Positions 8,062-16,877 of a DNA stretch of 64,000 nucleotides are shown here, piece after piece. Position numbers and translations under genes: made by a program. A model generated the notes under the pieces. The model ran no database searches. It worked only from the letters and a program-made list of their open reading frames with translations, and was not told the origin of the DNA. Each line of letters starts with the position of its first letter. Position 1 is the stretch's first letter. This stretch comes from Haematospirillum jordaniae (GTDB taxonomy: Bacteria; Pseudomonadota; Alphaproteobacteria; Rhodospirillales; Rhodospirillaceae): NCBI RefSeq assembly GCF_001611975.1, contig NZ_CP014525.1, positions 1,170,001 to 1,234,000 of the forward strand, read 5' to 3'.

Positions 8062-9225
8062 ATGAGAGACGCGTATCTTGCTTTTGGTACCCCTGATTTC
8101 ACTGAAGCTGAAATAGACGCTGTTGCCCGCGTTATGCGTTCCGGCTGGGTCGGCATGGGGCAAGAGACCCTTGCATTCGAGACCGAGCTAGGTGCATTCA
8201 TCGGTGTGCCAGAGGTTGTGACGGTCAACTCGTGTACTTCTGCGCTTTTTCTTGCTCTTCTGGTTGAAGGGATCGGACCGGGAGACGAGGTGATCGTTCC
8301 CAGCCTGACCTGGTGTGCGACAGCTAATGCGGCGCTCTATCTTGGTGCCACGCCGGTCTTTTGCGATGTTGACCCTTATAGTATGTGCGTGACGCCACAA
8401 ACCGTTGCTGCAAAGGTGACGGGGCGAACCCGGGCGGTTGTTGTTGTGCACTATGGTGGTTACGCCGTTGATGTCGATGCCTTGAGGGCATCCCTGCCGG
8501 CTGATGTTATTCTTGTCGAAGATGCCGCCCATGCGCTGGGCGCCATGTACGATAACGGCAGACCCGTGGGGGCGTCGGGCCATACGGTTTGCTTCAGCTT
8601 CTATGCCAATAAAAATGTATCCACAGCCGAGGGCGGTGCCCTTGCACTGTTTGATCCTGGAAAGGCGGAACGTCTGCGGCGCCTGCGTATGAATGGCCTA
8701 GAATCCCATGCTTGGTCACGCTATATCCGGCCGTCTGTTGCCTTTGCTGCTGATGTGACCGAGCTTGGCTACAAGGCAAATTTTACAGATCTTCAAGCCG
8801 CGATCGGGCGGGTGCAATTGAGCCGTCTGCCCGAAATGGCGCACGTCAGGCTGATGATTGCCGAACGCTACAGGGAACGTCTAGACGCCTTGGGTATAGA
8901 GGCAGCTTTTCAGCAGGGTGTCTTTGACAGGAGTCATGCTCGGCATTTGTTGGTCGTCCGGTTTGATCCCGCCAGAACCATGATCCGGCGCGATGACCTG
9001 CTGCTGGCGCTGCGGGCCCGTAATATTGGCGCCAGCATTCATTATCGGCCGCTGCACGGGCAACCCCTGTACAGTGCACAGGGGGTGGTTTGTCTGCCCG
9101 TTACGGAATTCTTGGCGGATACAATCATGACCTTGCCGATCAGCGCCAAGATGACGTTGGCTGATGTGGATTATGTTGTCGGGCAGTTGGCCTGTCTTCT
9201 CAATCATGAAAAGGTTCTGCAATGA
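8062..9225 (+). CDS. DegT/DnrJ/EryC1/StrS-family PLP-dependent sugar aminotransferase
   Basis: A 387-residue fold-type I aminotransferase. The PLP-binding lysine is in 'FSFYANKNVSTAEGG' (about K184), preceded by 'VEDAAHALGA' (D154 contacts the PLP ring nitrogen) and 'NSCTSALFLAL' (phosphate cup). Such enzymes transfer an amino group from glutamate to a nucleotide-linked keto-sugar. ATG 8062 is chosen over a TTG at 8041 because GGGGAA precedes it. The stop overlaps the next start (ATGA, 9222-9225), so expression is coupled to the radical SAM gene. It probably makes the amino-sugar on which the cluster acts. Confidence 0.9.
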   Translation: MRDAYLAFGTPDFTEAEIDAVARVMRSGWVGMGQETLAFETELGAFIGVPEVVTVNSCTSALFLALLVEGIGPGDEVIVPSLTWCATANAALYLGATPVFCDVDPYSMCVTPQTVAAKVTGRTRAVVVVHYGGYAVDVDALRASLPADVILVEDAAHALGAMYDNGRPVGASGHTVCFSFYANKNVSTAEGGALALFDPGKAERLRRLRMNGLESHAWSRYIRPSVAFAADVTELGYKANFTDLQAAIGRVQLSRLPEMAHVRLMIAERYRERLDALGIEAAFQQGVFDRSHARHLLVVRFDPARTMIRRDDLLLALRARNIGASIHYRPLHGQPLYSAQGVVCLPVTEFLADTIMTLPISAKMTLADVDYVVGQLACLLNHEKVLQ

Positions 9226-10232
9226 TTACCTGTGCACCGGAATCCACGCTTGCAGAGACCTATGATTTTGGTGGCCGCCTTTCAGCCCGGTTCCCCTCGC
9301 AGATCATCATGGATATTACCGAGGTCTGTAATCTGGCCTGCACCCACTGTCCTCACCCCGTCTTTGCCAAGTCAGAGCATTACGCCGGACGTTATCTTGA
9401 TCCGGCGCTGAACGAGAAGATGATCGAGGAGGTGCGCCAGCACGGGCAGGGCCACATCCGTTACATCCGTTATGCCAGCAATGGCGAGCCGCTGGTTCAC
9501 CCCGATGGTTACAACATGATCAAGGCTGCGGTGGATTATTCCGGTGTCTTTGTGACCTTGACCACCAATGGAAAGATCATGAACGAAAAGCGGACCCGTA
9601 ACCTGCTGGAGGCAGGGGTACACCTGATCGATATCAGCATTGATGCATTTCGCCCCGAGACGTATGCCAAGATTCGTGTCAAGGGCAACCTTGAGGTGAC
9701 GCGTGAGAATACGTTGCGTCTGATCCGGTGGGTAAGGGAAAGTGGGGCAAAAACCAAGGTGGTGGTCAGCTTTGTCGAGCAGCCGGAAAACACCGCCGAA
9801 GCGGCCGACTTCGAGCGCTACTGGAAAGATCAGGGGGCGCAGTACGTTGTCATGCGCCGTTTGCATTCCTGTTCAGGGGCCGTGGCTGATGTCGCAGATG
9901 CAAGTCGGGTTATACAGGCAGACGGTGTGCGTCGTCCCTGCCTGTATCCTTGGGAACGCATCACGATCAATGCGCGGGGTGATCTGGCCTTTTGCCCATC
10001 CGACTGGGTGCATGGATCGTATGTTGCCGATTATCGCAACACCACCATTCATGACGCATGGCAGGGTGCATTTTACCGTCGCCTGCGTGAGGCGCATCAG
10101 ACCAACAACTACCGCCACCATCCGTTCTGTGGGCAGTGCCCGGATTGGGCCGCAACCCGTTGGCCCCGTGAGGGACGGAGTTACGCTGATATGGTGGAGG
10201 ATTTCATTCAAGACGAGGGTTCGGTGCCATGA
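9222..10232 (+). CDS. radical SAM / SPASM-domain protein
   Basis: A 336-residue protein. The radical SAM cluster motif CNLACTHC (C36, C40, C43) binds the SAM-coordinating [4Fe-4S] centre. The C-terminal region has five spaced cysteines in 'RPCLYPWE', 'LAFCPSDW' and 'FCGQCPDW', typical of a SPASM/Twitch auxiliary cluster domain. SPASM enzymes modify peptides or sugars by radical chemistry. Its neighbours (DegT upstream with a 4-base overlap, TylF-like downstream) favour a role in remodelling a sugar or a sugar-linked amino acid, not peptide maturation, since no precursor peptide is seen. The reaction itself cannot be read from the sequence. Confidence 0.85.
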   Translation: MITCAPESTLAETYDFGGRLSARFPSQIIMDITEVCNLACTHCPHPVFAKSEHYAGRYLDPALNEKMIEEVRQHGQGHIRYIRYASNGEPLVHPDGYNMIKAAVDYSGVFVTLTTNGKIMNEKRTRNLLEAGVHLIDISIDAFRPETYAKIRVKGNLEVTRENTLRLIRWVRESGAKTKVVVSFVEQPENTAEAADFERYWKDQGAQYVVMRRLHSCSGAVADVADASRVIQADGVRRPCLYPWERITINARGDLAFCPSDWVHGSYVADYRNTTIHDAWQGAFYRRLREAHQTNNYRHHPFCGQCPDWAATRWPREGRSYADMVEDFIQDEGSVP

Positions 10233-10319
10233 GTCATGTGATCCAGCCCATTGCCGGTAGGGTCAAGGGACCTTGTGTTGGACAGCGTTTCTGAAGGGTG
10301 CGGGAGTGGAGCATGTTTC

Positions 10320-11090
10320 ATGAATGATATGGCAAACAGGCATGAGCCAGAAAGATTACAGAAGGAGACGTTGGAGGAGGTATTCTCAAGAACAGACCTT
10401 ACAATATTCGAGATATTGAGGAACTTTCCTGTTTTTACCCCTCGATTCAATATTGCGAGGTTTCTTTCGCATTATGAAATATTCAAGAAAATAATAGATG
10501 TTCCAGGGGCCATTGTTGATCTTGGTGTCTATCGTGGGGCATCCGCTTTCACATGGGCCAAGTTATGCGAAATTTTCTGCCCTACGGATATTCGGAAAAC
10601 TGTCTTCGGCTTTGATACGTTCGAAGGTTTTGTGCACCTCGATCGTGAAGATGGCCCCGAGAATGTGGCGCAGGATCGTGTGCCCGGGGGGTATTTCGGT
10701 GGAGCCTCGGTGGAGGCTGATCTGGCTCTTGCTCGTGATGCCATGGACCAAGACAGGCATCTAAGGCACAAAAGTCGCATTGAATTTGTGAAAGGTGATG
10801 TGTGTGACACAATTCCACAGTTCATCCAAGACAAGGGAGAGGGGTTGCGCATAGCCCTTCTTGATATTGATCTTGACCTTTACAAGCCCACACAGGTTGC
10901 GCTGGAGTATTTCGTTCCGCGTATGGCCAGGGGTGGTATCATTATTGTTGACGAGTATGCTGTTGATACATTTGGTGGTGAGTCCAAGGCCGTTGACGCG
11001 TATTTTGAAAAGCGTTTTGGCAAGCGTCCCCGTGTCGTCAAGTTCCCTTGGCACAGCAACCCAACAGGCTTTATCGAGGTAGACTGGTGA
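10320..11090 (+). CDS. TylF/MycF-family O-methyltransferase
   Basis: A 256-residue protein of the macrocin-O-methyltransferase family. Landmarks: 'GAIVDLGVYRGASAFTW' (SAM motif, about residue 60), 'FGFDTFEGF', and the metal-binding region 'LLDIDLDLYKPT' followed by 'GGIIIVDEYAVDTFGGE', where the aspartates bind Mg2+ in TylF, MycF and NovP. These enzymes methylate hydroxyls of deoxysugars. ATG 10320 is used because AGTGGAG lies 9 bases upstream; an ATG at 10251 lacks a site. The last codons overlap the GTG start of the next gene. It likely methylates the sugar made by this operon. Confidence 0.85.
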   Translation: MNDMANRHEPERLQKETLEEVFSRTDLTIFEILRNFPVFTPRFNIARFLSHYEIFKKIIDVPGAIVDLGVYRGASAFTWAKLCEIFCPTDIRKTVFGFDTFEGFVHLDREDGPENVAQDRVPGGYFGGASVEADLALARDAMDQDRHLRHKSRIEFVKGDVCDTIPQFIQDKGEGLRIALLDIDLDLYKPTQVALEYFVPRMARGGIIIVDEYAVDTFGGESKAVDAYFEKRFGKRPRVVKFPWHSNPTGFIEVDW

Positions 11091-11794
11091 GAGTTGGCGC
11101 TATTCAATCATCTTATATACCTTGGCGCGGGTATTTTGATATTATTGCCAGCGTTGATCTGTTCGTTTTTTACGATGATATTCAATACACAAAGGGAGAT
11201 TGGAGAAACAGGAACAAGGTAAAAACCCTACGTGGTGCTGAATGGATGACGGTGCCTGTTTCTTATAAAAGCGTTTCGCAACTTATCGCTGAGACGCCGG
11301 TTGACCCCGGTAGGTGGTGGAGGCAAAAGCATCTGCGAACGTGGCAAAATCACTACCGATCCGCGCCATATTTCGATGCCGCCATGGACGTATTGGCCGG
11401 GTTTGATGACCCACAGCACACAACGATCAGCCAGTTGAACATCTATCTGATCCGCAGGATCTGTGCGTATCTGGACATCAAGACCCCGATGATCCTGTCC
11501 AGCGAATTATCCCTACAGGGGAGCAGGACAGATCGCCTTGTTGATATGATCAAAAAGCTGGGGGCCACAACATACCTGAGTGGGCCAAGTGCAGATGCCT
11601 ACCTTGACAAGGACGCGTTCCGGACCCACGGCATCCAGCTTGAATACAAGTCTTACGATTATGATCCCTATCCGCAGCTTTGGGGCGACTTTATCGGCGG
11701 GGTGACGGTGCTGGACCTGATTGCCAATTGCGGGCACCAGGCAAAACACCTGATGCGGAGCCGGACACCAGACAGGATCATGGTCGCGAAATGA
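11087..11794 (+). CDS. WbqC-like family protein
   Basis: A 235-residue protein beginning 'RVGAIQSSYIPWRGYFD', which matches the typical WbqC-family N-terminus (IaimQpyffPyiGYf), followed by 'FVFYDDIQYTKGDWRNRN' and a mid-region 'WRQKHLRTWQNHYRSAPYF'. The family is found in O-antigen and capsule clusters, often near DegT aminotransferases, but its biochemical role is not established. GTG 11087 overlaps the preceding stop (GTGA) and places the family motif at the very start; an upstream ATG at 11048 would add 13 unrelated residues. Its own stop overlaps the next ATG (11791). Confidence 0.85.
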   Translation: MRVGAIQSSYIPWRGYFDIIASVDLFVFYDDIQYTKGDWRNRNKVKTLRGAEWMTVPVSYKSVSQLIAETPVDPGRWWRQKHLRTWQNHYRSAPYFDAAMDVLAGFDDPQHTTISQLNIYLIRRICAYLDIKTPMILSSELSLQGSRTDRLVDMIKKLGATTYLSGPSADAYLDKDAFRTHGIQLEYKSYDYDPYPQLWGDFIGGVTVLDLIANCGHQAKHLMRSRTPDRIMVAK

Positions 11795-13002
11795 GAAAAT
11801 CAAAGCTTTCCATCATTGTCTTTGGCAACGTCAACAACTACCCCTTGCTTCTGGTCCGTGGTCTCCGGGCGCTGGGCCATGATGCCCGTCTGATTCTGAA
11901 CCAGAAGACAGCACACCACAGGCCAGAAGCATTGTTCCCGGAGTGGGCCAATGCTTACCCCGATTGGATTTATGATTGTTCTTACCTCACCGATCTGGAT
12001 GTCGCCTATCAGACGCAGGCGCTGGATCATGCCATTTACCGCCTTACCAACAAGGTTGATTTGGCCATTCTAAATGATACGGGGCCGGCACTGGCCTGTT
12101 TCCTGAATGCACCGCATATCGCCCTGCTGACCGGGCATGATGTTGCCAGCCACGCCAATTTCGAATCCCTGCACATACGAACGGAAACATGGCACCCAAA
12201 GCTCCGGCGCTCGCCGGAAGGGCGACGGTATGTATTGCGGTTTTCCGATTTTGTGGTTCGGCAGCGGGACGGCATTCTGGCGTCCGAAGTGATATGCTAT
12301 TTCCAGCGTGGACTGATACCGTCCGGGGATCAGATTCTTGATGACATCGGGGTCTCAGATGAACGACGCTTTATGGTGTACCTGTCCAATACCCTTGATC
12401 TCCAGTACCAAAGCCTCCCGCATAACAAACGCCTGACCATTTTTTGTGGCAGCCGGATTGTTTACAGGCCAGATCAGCATCCGGGCTTCAGCCCTCTGGA
12501 TTTCAAGGGGACGGATGTTCTGATCAAAGGGTTTGCGCAGTATGTCAAGGGTGGCGGGAAAGGATTGCTCCGCTTGCCCCGGAAAGGGCAGGATCAGGAG
12601 GCTGCTGCGGAACTGATTGCAGACTTGGGCATCGGGGCCAGTGTTGAGTGGCTGGATGAACTGCCCCTGTTTGCCTATTACAAGGAAGTGGCGGCGGCAG
12701 ACTTAGTTTGTGATCAGTTCGGCACAGCTTTTCCAGGGATGGTGACAACGGATGCCTATGCCATGGGGCGTCCCGTTATGGCCAAGTTGCGTAATGAGAT
12801 CTTTGCACAGAGTTTCCCGGAACCAATGCCGGGGTTCGATGCCAGCACTCCCGAGCAGATCTGTCAGCATTTGACACTGTTGGACGAGAGGCGGGATCTT
12901 CTGGAGGAGATGGGGCGCAAAAGCCGACGTTATGCCGAACAGTTTCTGGCGCCCCAAGTCATGGCCGAACAGCTGCTGGCGCGGTACGAATCCTTTTTGT
13001 AG
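11791..13002 (+). CDS. glycosyltransferase, GT4-like (GT-B fold)
   Basis: A 403-residue protein with a GT-B layout: an N-terminal half starting 'LSIIVFGNVNNYPLLLVRGLRALGHDARLIL' (split: LSIIVFGNVNNYP, LLVRGLRALGHDARLIL), and a C-terminal half with 'GTDVLIKGFAQYVKGG', 'SVEWLDELPLFAYYKEVAAAD' (split: VEWLDELP, YYKEVAAADL) and 'GTAFPGMVTTDAYAMGRPV', matching the nucleotide-sugar binding end of GT4 enzymes. It is the last gene of the operon, joined by a 4-base overlap to the WbqC-like gene. It presumably attaches the modified sugar to its acceptor. No polymerase or flippase gene accompanies it, so the cluster probably decorates an existing glycan. Confidence 0.7.
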   Translation: MRKSKLSIIVFGNVNNYPLLLVRGLRALGHDARLILNQKTAHHRPEALFPEWANAYPDWIYDCSYLTDLDVAYQTQALDHAIYRLTNKVDLAILNDTGPALACFLNAPHIALLTGHDVASHANFESLHIRTETWHPKLRRSPEGRRYVLRFSDFVVRQRDGILASEVICYFQRGLIPSGDQILDDIGVSDERRFMVYLSNTLDLQYQSLPHNKRLTIFCGSRIVYRPDQHPGFSPLDFKGTDVLIKGFAQYVKGGGKGLLRLPRKGQDQEAAAELIADLGIGASVEWLDELPLFAYYKEVAAADLVCDQFGTAFPGMVTTDAYAMGRPVMAKLRNEIFAQSFPEPMPGFDASTPEQICQHLTLLDERRDLLEEMGRKSRRYAEQFLAPQVMAEQLLARYESFL

Positions 13003-13072
13003 GGAAGGCAGGGGATATCATGAGTGTGACGCTGGTCCCGCTCTGACCGACAGGTATCTATCTCGGAATGGA

Positions 13073-13102
13073 AAAAGGCCGCACCCGAAGGTGCGACCTT
13101 TT
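13073..13102. terminator. bidirectional terminator between glycan operon and groEL
   Basis: A 13-bp stem with one C-A mismatch (13073-13085 and 13090-13102, CGAA tetraloop), flanked by A-rich and T-rich ends, lies between two convergent operons and can stop both. Confidence 0.85.
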
Positions 13103-13137
13103 CCTTTGGCATACCACAAGGGCAGGAAGAGAAAGGC

Positions 13138-14784
13138 TTAGAAGCCCATGTCACCCATACCGCCCATGCCGCCCATGCCGCCGCCCATCGGGGCTTCCTT
13201 CTTTTCAGGAATTTCGGCAACCATGGCTTCGGTGGTGATCAGCAGGCCGGTCACCGAAGCGGCGTCCTGCAGGGCTGCACGCACAACCTTGGTCGGGTCG
13301 ATGATGCCAGCCTTGATCATGTCCACGTATTCGCCGGTCTGGGCGTTGAAGCCGAAGTTGACGTCCTTCTGCTCCAGCAGCTTGCCAGCAACAACGGCAC
13401 CGTCGGTACCGGCGTTTTCGGCAATCTGACGCACCGGAGCCTGCAGGGCGCGGCGAACGATTTCGATACCAACGTTCTGGTCTTCGTTCACACCCTTCAG
13501 GGATGCCAGGGCGCGGGTGGAGTACAGCAGGGCAACGCCACCGCCAGCAACCGTGCCTTCTTCCACTGCAGCGCGGGTAGCGTGCAGGGCGTCGTCAACG
13601 CGGTCCTTGCGCTCTTTCACTTCCACTTCGGAACCACCGCCGACGCGGATCACGGCAACGCCGCCGGAAAGCTTGGCCAGGCGTTCCTGCAGCTTTTCAC
13701 GGTCGTAGTCCGAGGTTGTTTCCTCGATCTGCGCACGGATCTGCTTGCAGCGCTTTTCGATCTCGTCCTTGGAGCCTGCACCGTCAACGATGGTGGTTTC
13801 TTCCTTGGAGATGGTCACGCGCTTGGCAGTGCCCAGCATCTGCACGGTGACGTTTTCCAGCTTGATGCCGATGTCTTCGGAAATTACCGTACCACCGGTC
13901 AGGATGGCGATGTCTTCCAGCATGGCCTTGCGACGGTCGCCGAAGCCCGGAGCCTTGACAGCAGCAACCTTCAGGCCGCCGCGCAGCTTGTTGACCACCA
14001 AGGTGGCCAGTGCTTCGCCTTCGATGTCTTCAGCAACAATCATCAGCGGCTTGCCGGACTGCACAACAGCTTCCAGAACCGGCAGCAGCGGCTGCAGGGT
14101 GGACAGCTTCTTTTCGTGCAGCAGGATCAGCGGGGATTCCAGCTCTGCCACCATCTTTTCGCCGTTGGTGACGAAGTACGGGGACAGGTAGCCACGGTCG
14201 AACTGCATGCCTTCAACCACGTCCAGCTCGGTGGTCAGGCCCTTGGCTTCCTCGACGGTGATCACGCCTTCCTTGGTGACCTTTTCCATGGCCTTGGCAA
14301 TCATGTCACCGATTTCTTTTTCGCCGTTGGCGGAAATGGTGCCGACCTGGGCCACTTCTTCAGAGGTGGTGATCTTCTTGCTGCGGGTCTTGATGTCCTC
14401 GACCACAGCGTTGACAGCCAGGTCAATGCCGCGCTTCAGGTCCATCGGGTTCATGCCGGCGGCAACAGCCTTCACGCCTTCGCGGACGATGGACTGGGCC
14501 AGAACGGTTGCGGTGGTGGTGCCGTCACCGGCCAGATCGGCGGTCTTGGAAGCCACTTCGCGCAGCATCTGGGCGCCCATGTTCTCGAACTTGTCTTTCA
14601 GTTCGATTTCCTTGGCGACAGAAACGCCGTCCTTCGTGATGCGCGGAGCACCGAAGGACTTGTCGATGATGACGTTACGGCCCTTGGGACCCAGGGTGAC
14701 TTTCACGGCATTGGCCATGATATCCACGCCGCGCAGCAGGCGGTCGCGGGCATCGGTGGAAAACTTAACGTCCTTGGCAGCCAT
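13138..14784 (-). CDS. groEL: chaperonin GroEL (Cpn60)
   Basis: A 548-residue chaperonin of standard length. The start 'AAKDVKFSTDARDRLLRG', the ATPase motif 'GDGTTTATVLAQ' near residues 86-97 and the C-terminal GGM-rich tail (GGGMGGMGGMGDMGF) are all present. It forms the 14-mer folding chamber in the cytoplasm together with GroES, whose gene lies directly upstream with a 57-base gap. Transcription comes from the CIRCE-bearing promoter ahead of groES. A long open frame on the opposite strand is only a codon-composition mirror of this gene. Confidence 0.99.
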   Translation of the reverse strand: MAAKDVKFSTDARDRLLRGVDIMANAVKVTLGPKGRNVIIDKSFGAPRITKDGVSVAKEIELKDKFENMGAQMLREVASKTADLAGDGTTTATVLAQSIVREGVKAVAAGMNPMDLKRGIDLAVNAVVEDIKTRSKKITTSEEVAQVGTISANGEKEIGDMIAKAMEKVTKEGVITVEEAKGLTTELDVVEGMQFDRGYLSPYFVTNGEKMVAELESPLILLHEKKLSTLQPLLPVLEAVVQSGKPLMIVAEDIEGEALATLVVNKLRGGLKVAAVKAPGFGDRRKAMLEDIAILTGGTVISEDIGIKLENVTVQMLGTAKRVTISKEETTIVDGAGSKDEIEKRCKQIRAQIEETTSDYDREKLQERLAKLSGGVAVIRVGGGSEVEVKERKDRVDDALHATRAAVEEGTVAGGGVALLYSTRALASLKGVNEDQNVGIEIVRRALQAPVRQIAENAGTDGAVVAGKLLEQKDVNFGFNAQTGEYVDMIKAGIIDPTKVVRAALQDAASVTGLLITTEAMVAEIPEKKEAPMGGGMGGMGGMGDMGF

Positions 14785-14841
14785 AGTTTTTTATCCTCTA
14801 GGTAAAGATATGGTGAAAGGCGACAGGGAAAGAACGAAGCC

Positions 14842-15132
14842 TTAGGCTTCGATCACGCCCATGACGTCTGCTTCCTTCATGATCAGGAGATCTTCGCCTT
14901 CGATCTTCACTTCTGTGCCGGACCACTTGCCGAACAGCACCTTGTCGCCGGCCTTCAGGTCAAGGGCAACCAGCTTGCCGTCTTCGCCACGGGCGCCGGG
15001 GCCAACAGCAATGATCTGGCCTTGCATCGGCTTTTCCTTGGCGGTGTCGGGGATAATGATCCCGCCAGCTGTCTTTTCTTCGGAGTCAACGCGCTTTACG
15101 ACAACGCGGTCATGCAACGGACGAAATTTCAT
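14842..15132 (-). CDS. groES: co-chaperonin GroES (Cpn10)
   Basis: A 96-residue GroES of normal length: 'MKFRPLHDRVVVKRV' at the start, the mobile-loop 'EEKTAGGIIIPDTAKEKP' (about 18-35) and 'VLFGKWSGTEVKI'. The start at 15132 follows a clear GGAGGA ribosome site; longer frames upstream are untranslated leader. First gene of the groESL operon. Confidence 0.99.
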   Translation of the reverse strand: MKFRPLHDRVVVKRVDSEEKTAGGIIIPDTAKEKPMQGQIIAVGPGARGEDGKLVALDLKAGDKVLFGKWSGTEVKIEGEDLLIMKEADVMGVIEA

Positions 15133-15200
15133 TGGGTTCCTCCAGAACGAGCGTTTCCCAGTTGAACATCTCACCAGGTCAGGGGAGCCCGAGGTTTCTG

Positions 15201-15258
15201 TTGGCACTCCCCCCCGGAGAGTGCTGACAGAGGTAATACGGACCGCCTTTTCTGTCAA
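15201..15258 (-). promoter_or_regulatory. CIRCE operator and promoter of groESL
   Basis: CIRCE at 15201-15227 reads TTGGCACTC-N9-GAGTGCTGA on the plus strand, only two positions away from the consensus TTAGCACTC-N9-GAGTGCTAA, and is the binding site of the HrcA repressor. Upstream on the minus strand lie TTGACA (15258-15253) and TATTAC (15238-15233), 14 bases apart. That spacing is short for sigma70 but suits a heat-shock (RpoH-type) promoter. So the operon is probably under dual HrcA/RpoH control. Confidence 0.85.
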
Positions 15259-15306
15259 GGGGGGTGTTAGCGTCAGGGTTGTTATAGCGCGGGGATGAAC
15301 GGCGTG

Positions 15307-16017
15307 TCAGCGCAGCCGGTTTTTCAGCCGTTTGTACAGCCCGATGCCCAGAAGCCCGGATGCGATGAACAGGGCAGCGGACAGCACAACCTGGGTGGTT
15401 GCGTCCACTTGTACCCCGGCACCCAGAAGGGCGAAAACAACGGTTTGCGGAATGTAGCCGACCGCTGTTCCGCCCAGAAAGCGTGACGGGGCCAGCGCCG
15501 TGACGCCGGCGGCCAGGTTGGTCAGCAGGTTTGATCCCACGGGCAGGAGTCGCACCAGCAGGGTCATGGTGAACGGGTGGTGCCCCAGCAGGGCGTCGAT
15601 GCGTTCGATCCGGCGGGCGAACAGGCGACGGATGACGGAGCGCCCCAGAATCCGGGCATAAAAGAACGCCGTGGCGCAACCCATGGTCTGTGCCAGCAGG
15701 GCCAGCAGGCCCCCTTCGACAAACCCGAAGGCATAGCCGCCGCCAAAGGCAACAATCTGGCGGGGTACCCCGATGGCAGCGACCAGGGTGCCCACGGCAA
15801 CAAACAGAAGCTCCCCGTTCAGGCCCTGTCCGACGATCTGATCATCCAGCCAGTGGGTGTCCAAAGCCTCGGTCAGCCCGAATTCCCGGGCGCCAAAGCC
15901 AATGGCGGCAAGGGTTGCAATCATCACAAGCCCCTTGAACAGGGCTTTCAGGGGGTTGCTGCGCCGCAGGGTTTCTTCGGCGTCGTCATGCAGCAGTGTT
16001 TCGGGAGACAGGGACAT
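15307..16017 (-). CDS. TVP38/TMEM64-family membrane protein (VTT domain)
   Basis: A 236-residue inner-membrane protein. After a hydrophobic helix at about 28-45, the VTT/SNARE-associated domain includes 'VGTLVAAIGVPRQIVAFGGGYAFG' (split: GTLVAAIGVPRQIVAF, GGGYAFG), 'TAFFYARILGR' and 'RLLPVGSNLLTNLAAGVT', with the re-entrant-loop glycines and prolines of the DedA/TVP38 superfamily. Members are thought to act as lipid scramblases or half-transporters; the substrate here is unknown. Twelve bases separate it from the GT2 gene upstream in transcription, so the two are probably one operon and may handle a lipid-linked sugar together. Confidence 0.85.
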   Translation of the reverse strand: MSLSPETLLHDDAEETLRRSNPLKALFKGLVMIATLAAIGFGAREFGLTEALDTHWLDDQIVGQGLNGELLFVAVGTLVAAIGVPRQIVAFGGGYAFGFVEGGLLALLAQTMGCATAFFYARILGRSVIRRLFARRIERIDALLGHHPFTMTLLVRLLPVGSNLLTNLAAGVTALAPSRFLGGTAVGYIPQTVVFALLGAGVQVDATTQVVLSAALFIASGLLGIGLYKRLKNRLR

Positions 16018-16028
16018 GGAACCCCGAC

Positions 16029-16784
16029 TCAGTCCTGCTGTTCAAGAACCGGGTTGCGGGCCCGGCGCTGCAACCACATTACGCCGACCAGGTCGAACAG
16101 GCTGACCCACAGCCGGTTCCACACACCGTATTTCGATACGCCCCGTTCGCGCGGGCGGTGGTTGACGGGAACGCTGACAACCAGCCCGCCTTCACGCAGG
16201 GTCAGCGCCGGGAGGTAGCGGTGCATGTGGTCAAAGCGCGGGAATTTTAGGAACAGAGACCGGGCAAACAGCTTCAGTCCACACCCGGTGTCGGGGGTTC
16301 CGTCGTTCAGCAGCCATGCCCGCACACCGTTGCCAATGCGCGAGGACAGACGGCGCAGTTCATTGTCCTGCCGTTTTTGCCGGTGTCCGGCGATCAGCAG
16401 GCGCGTGGCGTCCATGCCGGTGCGTTTCTCTTCGTCCCGCAGGCGGGTCAGCAAGGCGGGAATGTCGGCCGGGTCGTTCTGTCCATCGCCGTCCAAGGTA
16501 GCGATCCAGGTGCCACGGGCGGCCAGAACGCCGGTATAGATGGCCTGGCTTTGCCCACAGGCGGTGCGGTGGCGCACACAGCGTAGGGCCGGAAACCGGG
16601 CGCGGGCCTCGGTCAGGCGGTGCGGGGTGGCGTCGTTTGATCCGTCATCGACATAGACAATCTCGAACGGCACCACGCCATCTAGGGCGGCGGCGATTTC
16701 TTCGATCAGGGGCAGGATGTTGTCGGCTTCGTTATGGACGGGCACAACAACAGACAGGTCCGGGCGGCTTGGTTCAGTCATCAC
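16029..16784 (-). CDS. family 2 glycosyltransferase, dolichol/undecaprenyl-phosphate type
   Basis: A 251-residue GT-A enzyme without C-terminal membrane helices. 'LSVVVPVHNEADNI' opens the nucleotide-binding fold, 'FEIVYVDDGSNDAT' and 'TLDGDGQNDPADIP' supply the conserved aspartates that bind UDP/GDP-sugar and metal, and 'DTGCGLKLFARSLF' matches the acceptor side of DPM1/ArnC-like enzymes. It probably makes a polyprenyl-phosphate-sugar at the cytoplasmic membrane face. It precedes the TVP38-family gene by 11 bases, and the next upstream gene (lysK) ends about 93 bases away. Confidence 0.85.
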   Translation of the reverse strand: MMTEPSRPDLSVVVPVHNEADNILPLIEEIAAALDGVVPFEIVYVDDGSNDATPHRLTEARARFPALRCVRHRTACGQSQAIYTGVLAARGTWIATLDGDGQNDPADIPALLTRLRDEEKRTGMDATRLLIAGHRQKRQDNELRRLSSRIGNGVRAWLLNDGTPDTGCGLKLFARSLFLKFPRFDHMHRYLPALTLREGGLVVSVPVNHRPRERGVSKYGVWNRLWVSLFDLVGVMWLQRRARNPVLEQQD

Positions 16785-16877
16785 ACACGCGCAGGTAACA
16801 CAAGGGGTCAGCCGGTTGTAGCGCCGGGGCCGCCCGGTGACCAGAGAAAAGTCCCGGGCGGCATGCGGTTTTCAGGT

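Noticed and set aside
13021..13047. Eight-codon mini reading frame (MSVTLVPL) after the glycan operon
   Set aside because: Too short to support, no conserved context; it lies just before the terminator and is probably chance.
13582..14805. A 407-codon open frame on the plus strand opposite groEL, plus two shorter ones
   Set aside because: It mirrors groEL codon by codon, has repetitive His/Gly/Phe-rich composition and no ribosome site; it is a by-product of GroEL codon use.
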